This document shows, piece by piece, positions 11,733-22,383 of a DNA stretch of 63,691 nucleotides. Numbering within the stretch: the first letter of the stretch is position 1; the number at the start of each line of letters is the position of its first letter. The position numbers were made by a program, and so were the translations under genes. The DNA is from Phycisphaerales bacterium (lineage in GTDB: Bacteria > Planctomycetota > Phycisphaerae > Phycisphaerales > UBA1924). The notes beneath the pieces were generated by a model. That model was not told where the DNA came from. It ran no database searches and worked only from the letters and a program-made list of their open reading frames with translations. Location of the stretch: the NCBI GenBank assembly GCA_016741915.1, contig JACVCS010000010.1:1-63691 (forward strand). Direction: 5' to 3'.

Positions 11733-12329
11733 TCAGTGCGCCGCCTTGACCTTGCGCTTGTCGGCCTCTTCGGTGACAAGCTCCACGGCCGTCGCGCCGG
11801 CCTTCTCGAACATCGTCTTCACGCCCTGCGCGTCGAACTTCTCGTCCGCCGCCTCGATGGCGATGATGAACCGGTCGTCGCTGACGCCCAGGAAGCGGTC
11901 CTTCCGCAGCAGCGGGTGGTTCCAGCGCGGCAAGCCGTTGATCACGAACATGCCCAAGAGCGCCGAGAACGCCGTGAAGATGACCCCGAACTCGAACGTC
12001 ACGGGTATGAGCACCTGCCACGCGTCCGAAGGCTTGCCCTGGTGCACGATCGGGTACGCCATGTGACGCACGAACAACTGGAAGAGGAACCCGATGGTCG
12101 CGCCCGAGAGACCCATGATCGCAACCAGGATGGGCAGGTTCGTCTGCTTCATCCCCATCGCCTCCTCCATCCCGTGCACCGGGAAGGGGGAGTAGACGTC
12201 CCACTTGGTGTACCCCGCGTCGCGGACCTTTTCCGCGGCGTGCGAAAGCTCGGCCGGGTTGGCGAACTCCGCCATCACGCCGTAGACCAGCTCGCCGCTC
12301 TCAGTTTTATAGATCTTCTTGTTCGCCAT
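11733..12329 (-). CDS. actD: Alternative Complex III subunit ActD (DUF3341)
   Basis: Membrane subunit with two helices in the middle of the protein (about 62-85 and 105-130), matching the DUF3341 family. Starting at the ATG at 12329 gives 198 residues, the usual size. Characteristic stretches are YTKWDVYSPFPVHGM and GLPRWNHPLLRKDRF. The upstream in-frame 146 codons overlap actC and are not expected to be coding. Only 2 nt separate the actC stop from this ATG, so the two are co-transcribed. Confidence 0.92.
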   Translation of the reverse strand: MANKKIYKTESGELVYGVMAEFANPAELSHAAEKVRDAGYTKWDVYSPFPVHGMEEAMGMKQTNLPILVAIMGLSGATIGFLFQLFVRHMAYPIVHQGKPSDAWQVLIPVTFEFGVIFTAFSALLGMFVINGLPRWNHPLLRKDRFLGVSDDRFIIAIEAADEKFDAQGVKTMFEKAGATAVELVTEEADKRKVKAAH

Positions 12330-12331
12330 GA

Positions 12332-13990
12332 TCAGATGCCCTCCTTCGGGGCCTGCGGGGCGTGATGGGTGGCGTGACCACCAGCGGCAGCGCCGCCGGC
12401 GGAATGACCATGACCGTGATGCCCGTAACCCTCCCAGTGCGGGTTGGCCTGGGGCATGACGTTCTTGATTTCGCTCATGGCGAACTGAGGCAGGAAGCGG
12501 GTGAAGAGCAGGTAGAGCGTCAGGAAGGTGCCGCAGGAGCCGACGAAGGTGAGGATGTCGACCCACGAGGCGTAGAACATGCCCCATTCGCCGGGGACGA
12601 AGGCGCGGTGCAGCGAGGTGACGATGATGACGAACCGCTCGAACCACATGCCGATGGTCACCAGGAACGCCACGATGAAGATCACCAGCGGGCTCTGACG
12701 CATCGACTTGATCCAGAAGACCTGCGGCGAAAGCACGTTGCAGGCGATCATGGTCCAGTACGCCCACCAGTACGGGGCGTACTTGCCGTCCTCACCCGCC
12801 AGGAACGGGGGCATGAGGCGGTTGTAGACGAAGACGTCGCGCTCGTAGGCGTTGGCGCCGTACCACGCGACGAAGAACTCCATCGCGTAGGCGAAGCCGA
12901 CCATGAACCCGGTGGTCAGGATGATCTTCGCCATGTTCTCCAGGTGGCGCAGGGTGATCAGGTCCTTCATCCCGGGGAAGAGGATCCGCGAGGGAATCAG
13001 CAGCAGGAGCACCATCGCGAAGCCGCCGAAGATGGCGCCCGCGACGAAGTAGGGCGGGAAGATCGTCGTGTGCCAACCGGGGATCACCGAGGTGGCGAAG
13101 TCGAAGGACACGATCGAGTGCACCGAGAGCACCAGCGGGGTGCTGATGCCCGCGAGCATCAGATACGCCTTCTCGTACGTGTGCCAGTGGCGGCTGCTGA
13201 AACGCCAGCCCAGCGAGAGCGCGCCGTAGATCAACGCCCGCAACTGATCAACCCGCACGCCCACGATCGGCAGCGTCGGGGCGTTATCACCCTGACGCAT
13301 CAGCCGACGCGCCGCACGGTCGCGCAGCGTCGCAAAGTCCGGGATCATCCCCATGTACCAGAACAGCAGCGACACCGTCGCGTACGTGCTGACCGCGAAA
13401 ACGTCCCAAAGCAGCGGGCTGGAGAAGTTCGGCCAGATCGCGTTGCTGTTGGGGATCGGGAAGAGCATCCACGCCATCCACACGCGCCCGATGTGGATGC
13501 CCGGGAACATGCCCGCGCACACCACCGCGAAGATCGTCATCGCCTCCGCCGCACGGTTGATGCTCGTCCGCCACTTCTGCTTGAGCAAGCAGAGGATCGC
13601 GCTGATGAGCGTCCCGGCGTGCCCGATACCGATCCAGAAGACAAAGTTCGTGATGTCCCACGCCCAGTCGACGTGGTTGTTCAGACCCCACACACCAACG
13701 CCCGTGATGATCAGGTACCCGACCATCAGACCGGTGATGCTCGCCACCGAGGAGGCCAGCCCGAAGGCCGGCATCCACCAGCGACCGGGGCCCTTCTCGA
13801 TGTAGCCGCAGACCGTCTCGGTGACGTCGTTGAAGGTGCGGTTGCCCAGCACCAGCGGCGCGCGCACCGCGGGGTCTTCAACCAAGGAGCCGTCCTTGGT
13901 CACCGGGTCATCGACGCGCGGCGGCTCGGGGGCCCGCATCATGCCCGCCAGACGGGCCGCTGTTGTTTGATCAGGGTTGATCGCGCTCAT
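12332..13990 (-). CDS. actC: Alternative Complex III quinol-oxidising membrane subunit ActC (NrfD family)
   Basis: Polytopic NrfD/PsrC-like protein of 552 residues with about ten helices, thought to carry the quinol site and pass electrons to ActB. Segments such as [18 protein letters not shown] and [20 protein letters not shown] are typical of ActC. The last 30 residues are rich in His, Gly and Ala. The ATG overlaps the end of actB by 4 nt (13987-13990). Confidence 0.94.
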   Translation of the reverse strand: MSAINPDQTTAARLAGMMRAPEPPRVDDPVTKDGSLVEDPAVRAPLVLGNRTFNDVTETVCGYIEKGPGRWWMPAFGLASSVASITGLMVGYLIITGVGVWGLNNHVDWAWDITNFVFWIGIGHAGTLISAILCLLKQKWRTSINRAAEAMTIFAVVCAGMFPGIHIGRVWMAWMLFPIPNSNAIWPNFSSPLLWDVFAVSTYATVSLLFWYMGMIPDFATLRDRAARRLMRQGDNAPTLPIVGVRVDQLRALIYGALSLGWRFSSRHWHTYEKAYLMLAGISTPLVLSVHSIVSFDFATSVIPGWHTTIFPPYFVAGAIFGGFAMVLLLLIPSRILFPGMKDLITLRHLENMAKIILTTGFMVGFAYAMEFFVAWYGANAYERDVFVYNRLMPPFLAGEDGKYAPYWWAYWTMIACNVLSPQVFWIKSMRQSPLVIFIVAFLVTIGMWFERFVIIVTSLHRAFVPGEWGMFYASWVDILTFVGSCGTFLTLYLLFTRFLPQFAMSEIKNVMPQANPHWEGYGHHGHGHSAGGAAAGGHATHHAPQAPKEGI

Positions 13991-16900
13991 GCGTGGACTC
14001 CAGACCCGGGCAGCACGCCCAGGGAGAGGACATACCCGTCACGACCGGCCTTCGCCGGGTCGATGTACGAATGCTTCGTGTTCTCGCCGCCGTGCGGCGC
14101 ACCGTGACCACCGCCCTCGTGCCCGCCCTCGTGAGACCCGTGCGAGCCGAAGGGGTTTTCCATCGCCGCCAGACGGTCCTTCTTGCCCAGCTTGGTCAGG
14201 AGCTGAACGTTGGGGTTATTCACGCGGACCAGGTGGCTGGTGCGCGGGCGGGTGTTCAGGAAGCCCAGCAGCAGGTAGCTGCGGGTGTGCTCGCGCATCG
14301 TGTAGACCTTCGAGCCCACGCGCTTGCTGCCGTCGCTCTCGGTGTACTCGGTCTTGTCGTCGAGGATGTTCCCGAAGACGATCGCGTCCGTCGGGCACGC
14401 CTGCTGACAGGCCGACTGCACCAGACCATCGGGGAAGTAATCCTCCGGGCGGCTGCCGGTGGCGAGCTTGTACTCGATCTTGGCTTCGTTGGTGCGCTGG
14501 ATGCAGTAGGTGCACTTCTCCATCACGCCGCGTGAACGCACCGTGACGTTGGGGTTCTTCTGCATCTTGCTCAGCTCGTCGAGCTGCTTGCGCAGCCGCG
14601 GCGGGATGAGGTTCTGGTTCGCGGGCAGGTTCTCGGTGACGGTCTTGCCGCCGAGCTCTTCGAGCGATTCCTTCAGACCGCCCTGGAACTTCACCACGCC
14701 GTAGTCGAAGAAGTTGAACCGCCGGACCTTGTACGGGCAGTTGTTGGCGCAGTACCGCGTGCCGATGCAGCGGTTGTACACCATGTAGTTGTGTCCTTCG
14801 CTGCCATGGACCGTCGCGTTGACCGGGCAGACCACCTCGCACGGCGCCGCCTCACAGTGCACGCACGCCACGGGCTGGAAGAGCATCCCCTCGGGCTGCT
14901 CGCCCTTGTTCTGGCTCACCGCGTCGCCCTTGAAGTAGCGGTCGATGCGGATCCAGTGCATCTCCCGGCCCTTCTGCACCTCGGTCTTGCCCACGATCGC
15001 CACGTTGTTCTCAGCCTGGCAGGCGATCGTGCACACGTTGCACCCGATGCACGAGCTCAGGTCGATGGTCATCCCCCACTGCGGGTGACGGTCGTACGCC
15101 GCGACGCCCGGCGTCGGTCGCCCGGCACGCGCGCCGCTGTACCCGACTTCCTTATCCCGCATCGGGTCCTGATACACCGGCACCATCGCCGGCATGTGGT
15201 TCAGCTCGCCACCCTCCAGCCGCTCGCCCAGCGTCATCTTCTGCTGACGCCCGTACGAGTCCTTCTGCAGCTTGATCGAATCCTCGCCGCCGAACTTATC
15301 CCACGCCGGCTTGTCGATCTCACGCACCAACGCCCGGCCTTCCATCGAGCCGTGCGACTGCGTCACCGAGATCGGGTACCACCGCCCCGCGCCCTCCGCC
15401 AGCGACAACTTCACACCCGACAGCGACCAGGGCGAAGACCCGTCACGCAGGGGCGACACGTCGAACCCGGTCTTGCTGCCGACCACGCCCACCTCACGCC
15501 GACCCCAACCCAAGGGCAGCACCAGCGTGTTCTCCGCAATCCCAGGCACCGCCCAGCACGCGATCTTCACCGTGCGCCCGCTGATGGTCAGATCGACCAC
15601 GCGACCCTGCGGGAACTGATCCGTCGCGGCCGTCTGCGTCACGCCCAGCGCCTTGGCGGTCTTGGGTGAAACGAACGCCGCGTTATCCCAGACGACCTTG
15701 CTGGCGGTCTCGGGAAGCTCCTGCATCCAGCCGTTGTTCGCGAAGCGCCCGTCGCGCATCGGGCCCGAGATGAACGCCACGTCAAGGGCGTTCTGATCCG
15801 GGCCCTTCCTGTTCAGCGTCGCCGCGCCCACGGCCTTCGCCGCCGCCGCGTAATCCACCGCCGTCAGCGCGACCTTCGCCTTCGCCCCGCTCACCACGCC
15901 GTCGTGCAGCGCACGCCGCCAACGCTTCTCAAACTCCGCGTCGGCCATCGCGTCCTTCGGTGCAGGCCCGCCGCGCCACGTTTCACGCACGAGCTCATAG
16001 CCCGACCACGTCGAGAGCCCGCCGATCATCGCGAGGGTTTCGACGGCGCTCTTGCCGTCGTACATCGGCGCGATCATGGGCTGGCAGATCGTCGTTGCGC
16101 CCTGCGCCGCCACCACGTCGCCCCACGCTTCAAGATAATGCGCACCGTTCAAAAGCACCGTCGCAAGGGCGGTGGTCTCGTTCTTCGCGGTGTGCAGCAC
16201 CACGCGGTTCTTGACCTTCTTGAACGCCGCCTCGAAGGCAATCGTCCCCGGCGCTTCGAAGACCGGGTTCACATCCAGACACACAACCGTCTCGATCTTC
16301 CCGGCGTTCATCTCCGCCGTCAGATCCGCCAGTTGCTTCATGCTGTCGGCGGCTTCGTCAGCGCCGACCGGGAAGTAGCTCACGCACGCGCCGACGTTCC
16401 CCAGCGCCGCGTTCATCGCCGCCACAACGCTCTGCACCCAGCGCGGCAGGCTCTCGCCCGCGAAGAGCGCCGACTTGCCCAAATGCGCCGCATCGACCAG
16501 GTCCGCCGCGATCGCTTCCGCGTACGCAAGGGCCTCGCCCTCGAGCGTCGCGTTCATCGACGACAACGCCGCCACCAGCGGCTGCGTCCCGGGGGCGCTC
16601 AGCTGCCGCAGCACGCGCTGCGCAACCGCGACGACAAACGCCGGGATCTGCGACGGCGCCATCGACAGGCGATGGTCGGCGCTGGCGCCCGTCACGGTGA
16701 ACATGCTCTCGACGCTGTACAGCCGGCTCATCTCCTGACCCGCCTTCAGCACGCGGCGCGAAGCGCCGAATGTGCGTGCGTGGTGGATCGCCGACGCTTC
16801 GTTCTCAAGGAAGTTGCTGTCGAACGAAACGATGACCTTGGCCTTGCTCAGGTCCGCGACCATCCGCGCCGGTGTGCCCAGCACGCTGGCGAGTGCCGCC

Positions 16901-17742
16901 GGCGCGTCGCCCGTGCAGACCGAGTCCCACGCGACCCACTTCGCCGCAGGCCACTTCTTCATCAACGCATCGCGAACGCGGTCGCGCGTCGGGCTGCTGA
17001 TCTTGTCGACGATGAACGCCACGCCCGCGCCGCCGGTGGCGTCGTACGCGTCAAAGACACCGGGGCGTCCGTAGCTGGCCCACATCGCCGATTCGCTCTT
17101 CGACCGCGCCTCGAACGCCGCGTCGGTCTCGCCCGCCTGCCGAACGCTCGTACGCCAGGCGTTGCGTGCCCAGCCCGCGATGAAGGGCCATCCCGACTTC
17201 ATCCCCGCGCTCTGCTCGAAGATCACCGGGTTCATCAGACGGTCCGGGTCGTACAGATCCAAAATGCTCGCCTGCGCCCACACGCTGCTCTTGCCCTGGC
17301 TCATCGGGTGCAGCGGGTTGCCCTCGATCTTCGTCGGGCGACCTTCATGCGTCTCAGCCAGAATGCCCTCAGCCCCGCCGCCGGGCAGCGCCATCGCGCT
17401 GGCGTAGAACATCGCCTTCCCGGGGATCACATCCTCGGGCGACTGCTTGCTATACGGCATGATCTTGTGCTCAGGCCGGCGGCACGCCGCGAGCGTCGAC
17501 ACGCCCGCCAGAGCCGCACCCGCGCCCATGAGCTTCAGGAACGTCCGCCGCGTCGGCTCGGTCAGCTCGCTGGCCCCGTCGAGGAACTCGCGCTGCTCGA
17601 ACTCTTTGTGCGACGAAGCGCCGCTCAGGTCGTCCAGCCCGCGGTAATACGCACGCCCGCTCGTGCCCACCAGCTCGTGCGGCGTCTTGGCCTTCTCAAC
17701 CGGCAGGCCCTGCTTCTTGCTCGACGGGCATTGATCAATCAT
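13987..17742 (-). CDS. actB: Alternative Complex III iron-sulfur subunit ActB (fused molybdopterin-like and FeS domains)
   Basis: A 1251-residue periplasmic subunit. A twin-arginine signal ([12 protein letters not shown]) ends in LAAC, suggesting Tat export and lipid anchoring. The first ~800 residues are the molybdopterin-oxidoreductase-like half, which in known ACIII lacks the cofactor. The last ~400 carry ferredoxin-type clusters: [35 protein letters not shown] and CTYC followed by CQQACP, enough for three 4Fe-4S and one 3Fe-4S cluster as in solved ACIII structures. The tail is His/Gly-rich. About 150 nt separate it from actA. Start ATG at 17742. Confidence 0.94.
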   Translation of the reverse strand: MIDQCPSSKKQGLPVEKAKTPHELVGTSGRAYYRGLDDLSGASSHKEFEQREFLDGASELTEPTRRTFLKLMGAGAALAGVSTLAACRRPEHKIMPYSKQSPEDVIPGKAMFYASAMALPGGGAEGILAETHEGRPTKIEGNPLHPMSQGKSSVWAQASILDLYDPDRLMNPVIFEQSAGMKSGWPFIAGWARNAWRTSVRQAGETDAAFEARSKSESAMWASYGRPGVFDAYDATGGAGVAFIVDKISSPTRDRVRDALMKKWPAAKWVAWDSVCTGDAPAALASVLGTPARMVADLSKAKVIVSFDSNFLENEASAIHHARTFGASRRVLKAGQEMSRLYSVESMFTVTGASADHRLSMAPSQIPAFVVAVAQRVLRQLSAPGTQPLVAALSSMNATLEGEALAYAEAIAADLVDAAHLGKSALFAGESLPRWVQSVVAAMNAALGNVGACVSYFPVGADEAADSMKQLADLTAEMNAGKIETVVCLDVNPVFEAPGTIAFEAAFKKVKNRVVLHTAKNETTALATVLLNGAHYLEAWGDVVAAQGATTICQPMIAPMYDGKSAVETLAMIGGLSTWSGYELVRETWRGGPAPKDAMADAEFEKRWRRALHDGVVSGAKAKVALTAVDYAAAAKAVGAATLNRKGPDQNALDVAFISGPMRDGRFANNGWMQELPETASKVVWDNAAFVSPKTAKALGVTQTAATDQFPQGRVVDLTISGRTVKIACWAVPGIAENTLVLPLGWGRREVGVVGSKTGFDVSPLRDGSSPWSLSGVKLSLAEGAGRWYPISVTQSHGSMEGRALVREIDKPAWDKFGGEDSIKLQKDSYGRQQKMTLGERLEGGELNHMPAMVPVYQDPMRDKEVGYSGARAGRPTPGVAAYDRHPQWGMTIDLSSCIGCNVCTIACQAENNVAIVGKTEVQKGREMHWIRIDRYFKGDAVSQNKGEQPEGMLFQPVACVHCEAAPCEVVCPVNATVHGSEGHNYMVYNRCIGTRYCANNCPYKVRRFNFFDYGVVKFQGGLKESLEELGGKTVTENLPANQNLIPPRLRKQLDELSKMQKNPNVTVRSRGVMEKCTYCIQRTNEAKIEYKLATGSRPEDYFPDGLVQSACQQACPTDAIVFGNILDDKTEYTESDGSKRVGSKVYTMREHTRSYLLLGFLNTRPRTSHLVRVNNPNVQLLTKLGKKDRLAAMENPFGSHGSHEGGHEGGGHGAPHGGENTKHSYIDPAKAGRDGYVLSLGVLPGSGVHA

Positions 17743-17756
17743 GGTTCACCTGCAAA

Positions 17757-17886
17757 GGTCGCGAAACGCAAGACGCGAATCGCGATGGAAATCCGAATCA
17801 CCAACTCCGAACCCAAACGCAGCCAACTTCAACCATTCACCACCGACAACTCTCCACTCGCGTCTCGCGACTGGCGACTCGCAACT
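17757..17886. repeat. 7-nt-period repeats in the actA-actB gap
   Basis: At 17857-17886 the plus strand reads as heptads CACTCGC, GTCTCGC, GACTGGC, GACTCGC. A looser version with GCGAAACGC and GACGCGAATCGCG lies at 17759-17785. The spacer is otherwise featureless. The same unit family occurs at other leaders in the window. Confidence 0.65.
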
Positions 17887-17892
17887 CCGGCC

Positions 17893-18597
17893 TTAGTAAT
17901 GGCACGCGCCGCAGTTCTCCGGCGCATGGATCTTCCGCTCGTCGTAGAACTTCCGCCCCTCCGCGTTGATGTCCAACTTGCCCAAATCCCCCAACTCTCG
18001 ACGGTCCTCCACGTCGAACAACCGCGTCACCTTCGACTTGTCCACCAGGTGCGGGTCCGGGTTGCGGTGACACTCAAGGCACCAGCCCATGCTCAGCGGC
18101 TCGTGCTGCCAGACCACCGGCATACGCGCGATGTTGCCGTGGCAGCTCAGGCAGCTCACCCCAGCGCCGACGTGCGCCTGGTGCGGGAAGTTCCGCACAT
18201 AGTCCGGCAGCTTGTGGATCCGGTCCCACGCGATCGCCTCGTCCTTGCCGTACGCGTCGCGGATGAACTGCGTCTTCTCTTTGTGCAGAGGCGAGGTCGC
18301 CAGCTTCATCAGCCGCCCGTCCGCGTGACACCCGTTGCACGTGGAGACCGTCGGGATATTCGCCTCCGCCGACTTCTCAACATTGCTGTGGCAATACCGG
18401 CAGTCCATCCCCAGCTTCCCCGCGTGAATCTGGTGGTTGAACCCGCCGCCGGGCTGCTTGGGCTGGTACCCAACATCCCAGTACGCGTTCGTGAACGAGT
18501 ACCACACCACGCCCACGGTCAACGAAAGCCCCACAACCGCCCCGCCCGCCAGCATCGTGGGAAGCCCGTTTGTCCACTTCGGAAAGATGGTCGACAC
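17893..18597 (-). CDS. actA: Alternative Complex III pentaheme cytochrome c subunit ActA
   Basis: First gene of the respiratory operon. Five C-x2-CH heme motifs are visible (CRYCH, CNGCH, CLSCH, CLECH, CGACH), the number known for ActA. One N-terminal membrane helix (about 15-38) leaves the heme domain in the periplasm. The start is GTG at 18597, supported by AAGGAG about 9 nt upstream. 234 residues. Hemes should pass electrons from the FeS subunit towards ActE or the oxidase. Confidence 0.94.
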   Translation of the reverse strand: MSTIFPKWTNGLPTMLAGGAVVGLSLTVGVVWYSFTNAYWDVGYQPKQPGGGFNHQIHAGKLGMDCRYCHSNVEKSAEANIPTVSTCNGCHADGRLMKLATSPLHKEKTQFIRDAYGKDEAIAWDRIHKLPDYVRNFPHQAHVGAGVSCLSCHGNIARMPVVWQHEPLSMGWCLECHRNPDPHLVDKSKVTRLFDVEDRRELGDLGKLDINAEGRKFYDERKIHAPENCGACHY

Positions 18598-18954
18598 GCC
18601 TGCGACTCCTTCACGGCGTCTTCACGACGCCAACAACCAATCCACCCAGCCAACCCCAATCAACACCGCACGCTGCTCGGGAATCTGCCTAGACGGACGC
18701 TGCCTGCAACGCCCGCCAAACCACGCACGAACCGCTTTCCAACCTGTTTTCCAGAGCCGCCGCTGAACACCAATGTCGACCGGACAAGCTTTCCTGTCAG
18801 GTCGCAATTATTCCATGCCTAGCGTAGACACCTTCGGTCCGTTCCTGCAAGCCCGGAAAGTTTGCACTTCGAAGTTGCGACTCACTCTCAACAAAAATCC
18901 GCCCACGCCCCCGACCCGTCTACCCTTCCCCGCCTCATCTCGGCCACCGTATGC
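18598..18954. other. Divergent intergenic region between actA and ctaA
   Basis: About 370 nt with no convincing gene. It should hold the promoter of the large minus-strand respiratory operon and that of ctaA. A minus-strand AATAAT near 18808-18813 is a possible -10 element, but no good -35 is visible, so I assign no promoter. Apart from the hairpin at the ctaA start I see no structured element. Confidence 0.5.
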
Positions 18955-18971
18955 AAGGGTTATCCCTTATG
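18955..18971 (+). promoter_or_regulatory. ctaA ribosome-binding site inside a small hairpin
   Basis: The Shine-Dalgarno-like AAGGG (18955-18959) is perfectly complementary to CCCTT (18964-18968), with a TTAT loop, and the ATG follows at once. This decides the start at 18969 rather than the ATG at 18951. The 5-bp stem could limit ribosome access. Confidence 0.55.
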
Positions 18972-20495
18972 TCAACATCCTCCCAGCCGTGCGTTGGTTC
19001 CGCTCAATCTTCTGAAAGCTTGCAGGGCACCGGTCCAATCTTCGGGCCCATGCTCGCCGTCGCCCTTGCAACCGTCGTCACCATGTGGACCGCCTGGGTG
19101 CTCACCCACGTCCCGCTCTGGGGTTGGACGGCCTCCCCGGAAATCACCGGGCCGGTGCTGATCTCGATCATGGCCGTCGCCCTGACCCTCGGTTTATCCC
19201 GGGTTCCAGCGTCAAAGGGGCTGGTTGTGGGCCTCGGCGCGGGGGTGATCACCTCCGCGATCAACCTGCTCGCCCTGGGCAGCATGCTGACTGAGCCGAC
19301 GGGCTCGGCTTCCACTTTGACCAGCGCCGCGCCGGGTGCGGAGGGTTTGAAGCCCAACGCGGCTTTGATGGCCGGTGGATTCCTGGCTTTGGGGGCGGTT
19401 GTCGGGGCGGTTGCGGGGTTGGTCGGCTCGGCGATCGCCCGCAAGCGTTCGACGAAGGTCTACGCCCCCTCGGTCTGGCTGGGGCGGATCGCCCTGATCG
19501 CCTCGCTGAGCATCATCCCCATGCTCACGCTGGGGGGGATGGTCACCAGCACCGCCTCGGGGCTGGCGGTTCCCGATTGGCCCGGGACCTACGGCGCCAA
19601 CATGTTCCTGTACCCCATCAGCCTGATGGCCCAGGACGCGCGGGTCTTCCTTGAGCACTCCCACCGCCTCTACGGCGCCATGCTCGGGGTCATCACCATC
19701 CTGATGACCCTCTACACCTTCGTTGCGACCAAGAACAAGCCCGACGCAAAGGGCATCCGCCTGATGGCCTGCACCGTGCTGGGGCTGGTGATCATCCAGG
19801 GGATCATGGGCGGAATCCGCGTGCGCTACGGGTTCAACGACGGGAGCAAGGCCGGTCAGTACTTCGCGTTTCTGCACGGCGTGCTGGCGCAGTTCTACTT
19901 TGCCGCCAGCGTGCTGATGAGCACCTGGGCGTTGTCACGATCGCGTCAGGAGCGGGGCATCGTCGGGGGCGTGGCGCCGACGAGCGACGAGGTGCCGATG
20001 AAGGCGCTGAAGACGCTGCGGACGTTGATGATGGTGCTGGTGGGGGCGGTTGTGATCCAGTTGCTCTTCGGGGCCCTCTACCGGCACACGCGGGCGCCGC
20101 ACCCCTTGTGGTCGCACGTGGGGTTCTCGATCGTCGTGGTGGTCATGGCGATGGCGGGCGGGGCGCTGCTGACCAAGAACGCCGGTTCATCGCGGGGGTT
20201 CATGCGGGTGGGCAAGAGCCTCTTCCACACGGTGGGTTTGCAGTTTGTTCTGGGCTGGGTGGCCTTCTTCCTGATTGATTGGACGAAGAACAAGGTCGAG
20301 ATCCCCAAGGCTCAGGAGATCGTTGCGAACCAGGTGGCGGATTTGTCCAGGGGCGACGCGGTTTCGGGGCTGGTGCGGACGATCCACCAGGTCAACGGCG
20401 CGGTGCTGCTGGCGCTGGCGGTGCTGGGGCTTGCCTTGGTCTGGCGGCGGTACAGCACGCGGCTGAACGCGGGCACGGCGGTTGGCACGCCTTAA
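18969..20495 (+). CDS. ctaA: Heme A synthase (CtaA/COX15 family) with extended N-terminus
   Basis: Converts heme O to heme A for the adjacent oxidase. The core family signatures begin near residue 195: GGMVTSTASGLAVPDWPGTYG, then EHSHRLYGAMLG with a heme-ligand His and further helices with H residues near FAFLHGVLAQFYF and TIHQVNG. The protein is 508 residues, larger than usual bacterial CtaA (about 300-350), because of an added N-terminal region of about 165 residues with some four membrane segments. It is transcribed away from the oxidase operon. ctaB (heme O synthase) is not in the window. Confidence 0.9.
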   Translation: MSTSSQPCVGSAQSSESLQGTGPIFGPMLAVALATVVTMWTAWVLTHVPLWGWTASPEITGPVLISIMAVALTLGLSRVPASKGLVVGLGAGVITSAINLLALGSMLTEPTGSASTLTSAAPGAEGLKPNAALMAGGFLALGAVVGAVAGLVGSAIARKRSTKVYAPSVWLGRIALIASLSIIPMLTLGGMVTSTASGLAVPDWPGTYGANMFLYPISLMAQDARVFLEHSHRLYGAMLGVITILMTLYTFVATKNKPDAKGIRLMACTVLGLVIIQGIMGGIRVRYGFNDGSKAGQYFAFLHGVLAQFYFAASVLMSTWALSRSRQERGIVGGVAPTSDEVPMKALKTLRTLMMVLVGAVVIQLLFGALYRHTRAPHPLWSHVGFSIVVVVMAMAGGALLTKNAGSSRGFMRVGKSLFHTVGLQFVLGWVAFFLIDWTKNKVEIPKAQEIVANQVADLSRGDAVSGLVRTIHQVNGAVLLALAVLGLALVWRRYSTRLNAGTAVGTP

Positions 20496-20718
20496 GGGTC
20501 AAACGATCGTTCATCGCGTGAATTCGACCGATCCGGGGCATTCGTGGGGCACTTGGCGGAACCTGCGGGGCTTTGAGCCGATAAACCATGAACAGACGCC
20601 GATGGGGCAATAGGCCCCTGTGTGCGGGCGTTGGTCCATTGACTCAATCGACGGCATCGACTCAACTGGTCGGGGGCATGGGCTTGACCGCTTCGGGGCT
20701 GCTTGCGGAGGGACGACG

Positions 20719-22284
20719 ATGTACCAGCCGACGGTTTCCACACAACGCGACGCCCCGGCCGAGCCCGGGCGGAGGATCAACGACTCCACCGCGCCACTGA
20801 ATGCGAAGAACTTTGGGTTCGAGGAAGCCCGCCACCTGCTGTGGCGCGCGGGGTTCGGCGGCACCGTTTCGCAGATCAACACCCTGGTGCGCTGGGGGCT
20901 GAACAAGAGCGTTGACTATCTCGTGGACTTCGAGAAGGTCAAGGACAGCCCCGCGCCGGAGTTCAACGCGGACATCATGCGCCCGCCTTCGGAAGAGGAG
21001 CGGCGCGAAGCGGAGGCGGCCCGGCGGATGAGCGGCGTGGACCGTGAGACGGCGCTGGCGAAGATCCGCGTGCGACGCCAGAACGCCGAGCAGGAAGACC
21101 GCGCCCAGATGCGCGAGATCCAGCAGTGGTGGCTGAAGCAGATGATCGAGTCGCCGCGCCCGCTGCAGGAGAAGCTCACGCTGCTCTGGCACGGGCACTT
21201 CGCCACCAGCTACCGCACGGTTGAAGACAGTTGGCACATGTTCATGCAGAACCAGATGTTCCGCAAGCACGCCGCGGGGAACTTTGCGGACATGCTGTAC
21301 GGGATCATCCGCGACCCGGCGATGATCGCGTACCTGAACAACAACGACTCGCGGAAGGGCCGCCCGAATGAGAACCTCGCCCGCGAACTGATGGAACTGT
21401 TCAGCCTGGGCGTGGGGAACTACGGCGAGAAGGACATCAAGGAAGGCGCCAAGGCCCTGACGGGGTACACCTTCCGCGATGACGAGTTCGTCTTTGATCG
21501 CCGCAACCATGACGGCTCGAGCAAGAACATCCTCGGGCGCAGCGGTGCGATGAACGGCGACGACTTTGTCGCGGCGATCCTTGAGCGGCGTGAGTGCTCT
21601 CGGTTTGTCGCGTACAAGCTGTACAAGCACTTTGCGGGTGATTATCCTAGCGGGCGGAAGACGCTGGACTCGGCCGCGGACCGGGTGATCGGTGACCTGG
21701 CCTCGACGATCCAGCTCAGCCGCTACGAGCTCAAGCCCGCGCTGAAGAAGCTTTTCCTGTCGCAGCACTTCTATGACCCGGCGCTGCGGGGCGAGCAGAT
21801 CAAGAGCCCGGTGCAGCTGGTGGTGGGCGCGGTGCGGAGTTTGAACACGCCGGTGCGTGACCTGTCTCGTGTGTGTGATGCGATGGGACGGATGGGGCAG
21901 GACATCTTCTTCCCGCCTTCGGTGAAGGGGTGGGACGGCGGGCGTTCGTGGATCAACACCGCGACGCTGTTCGTTCGGCAGAACCTCATGGTCTTCCTGC
22001 TGACGGGCAAGCGCCCCGAGGGGAAGGACCCGCTGGCGGAGCAGGAACCCTTCGACGCGCGGGCGATGCTCGAACAGCTCCGCGAGGCGTACCCGCAGAT
22101 GTCGCTGTCGGACCCGACCTCGGTGACCGACGCGGTTTTGCGGTTCACCATCGGGCGGACCAACCCGAGCGGGCGCGTGGCGCTCGACGAGTTCGCGCGG
22201 GCGTCGGAAGGGAAAGACATCAATCAGACGGTGACGAAGATGATGCTGCTGATCTCGGCAATGCCCGAGTACCAGCTTTGCTGA
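20719..22284 (+). CDS. DUF1800 family protein
   Basis: A 521-residue DUF1800 protein. Signature segments are LLWRAGFGGT near the N-terminus, LLWHGHFATSYRTV, and NENLARELMELFSLGVG. The ATG at 20719 follows a GGAGGG site at 20707-20712 and excludes a longer upstream reading. No signal peptide is clear at this start. The function of the family is unknown. It is nearly always paired with a DUF1501 gene, as here, and the pair is common in Planctomycetes and some Proteobacteria. Confidence 0.92.
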   Translation: MYQPTVSTQRDAPAEPGRRINDSTAPLNAKNFGFEEARHLLWRAGFGGTVSQINTLVRWGLNKSVDYLVDFEKVKDSPAPEFNADIMRPPSEEERREAEAARRMSGVDRETALAKIRVRRQNAEQEDRAQMREIQQWWLKQMIESPRPLQEKLTLLWHGHFATSYRTVEDSWHMFMQNQMFRKHAAGNFADMLYGIIRDPAMIAYLNNNDSRKGRPNENLARELMELFSLGVGNYGEKDIKEGAKALTGYTFRDDEFVFDRRNHDGSSKNILGRSGAMNGDDFVAAILERRECSRFVAYKLYKHFAGDYPSGRKTLDSAADRVIGDLASTIQLSRYELKPALKKLFLSQHFYDPALRGEQIKSPVQLVVGAVRSLNTPVRDLSRVCDAMGRMGQDIFFPPSVKGWDGGRSWINTATLFVRQNLMVFLLTGKRPEGKDPLAEQEPFDARAMLEQLREAYPQMSLSDPTSVTDAVLRFTIGRTNPSGRVALDEFARASEGKDINQTVTKMMLLISAMPEYQLC

Positions 22285-22286
22285 GC

Positions 22287-22366
22287 GGAGGAAGTCGCGA
22301 GTCGCGAGTGATTGGATCGAATGTGCGATGTGGCCCTGTGCCATGTGCCCTGTGGAATGTGCGAAT
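22287..22366. repeat. 7-nt-period arrays between the DUF1800 and DUF1501 genes
   Basis: A GTCGCGA pair lies at 22293-22308. At 22322-22364 six units of TGTGNNN type follow (TGTGCGA, TGTGGCCC, TGTGCCA, TGTGCCC, TGTGGAA, TGTGCGA). They occupy most of the 99-nt spacer, just before the DUF1501 start. Confidence 0.7.
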
Positions 22367-22383
22367 GAGTCCTGGAGCAAACC

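Noticed and set aside
12362..18822. Very long open frames on the plus strand opposite actC, actD and actB
   Set aside because: They are antisense to genes with clear families, lack motifs, and are explained by high third-position GC.
20483..20500. A second sigma-54-like TTGGCACG near the end of ctaA
   Set aside because: The -12 TTGC half is missing at the required spacing.
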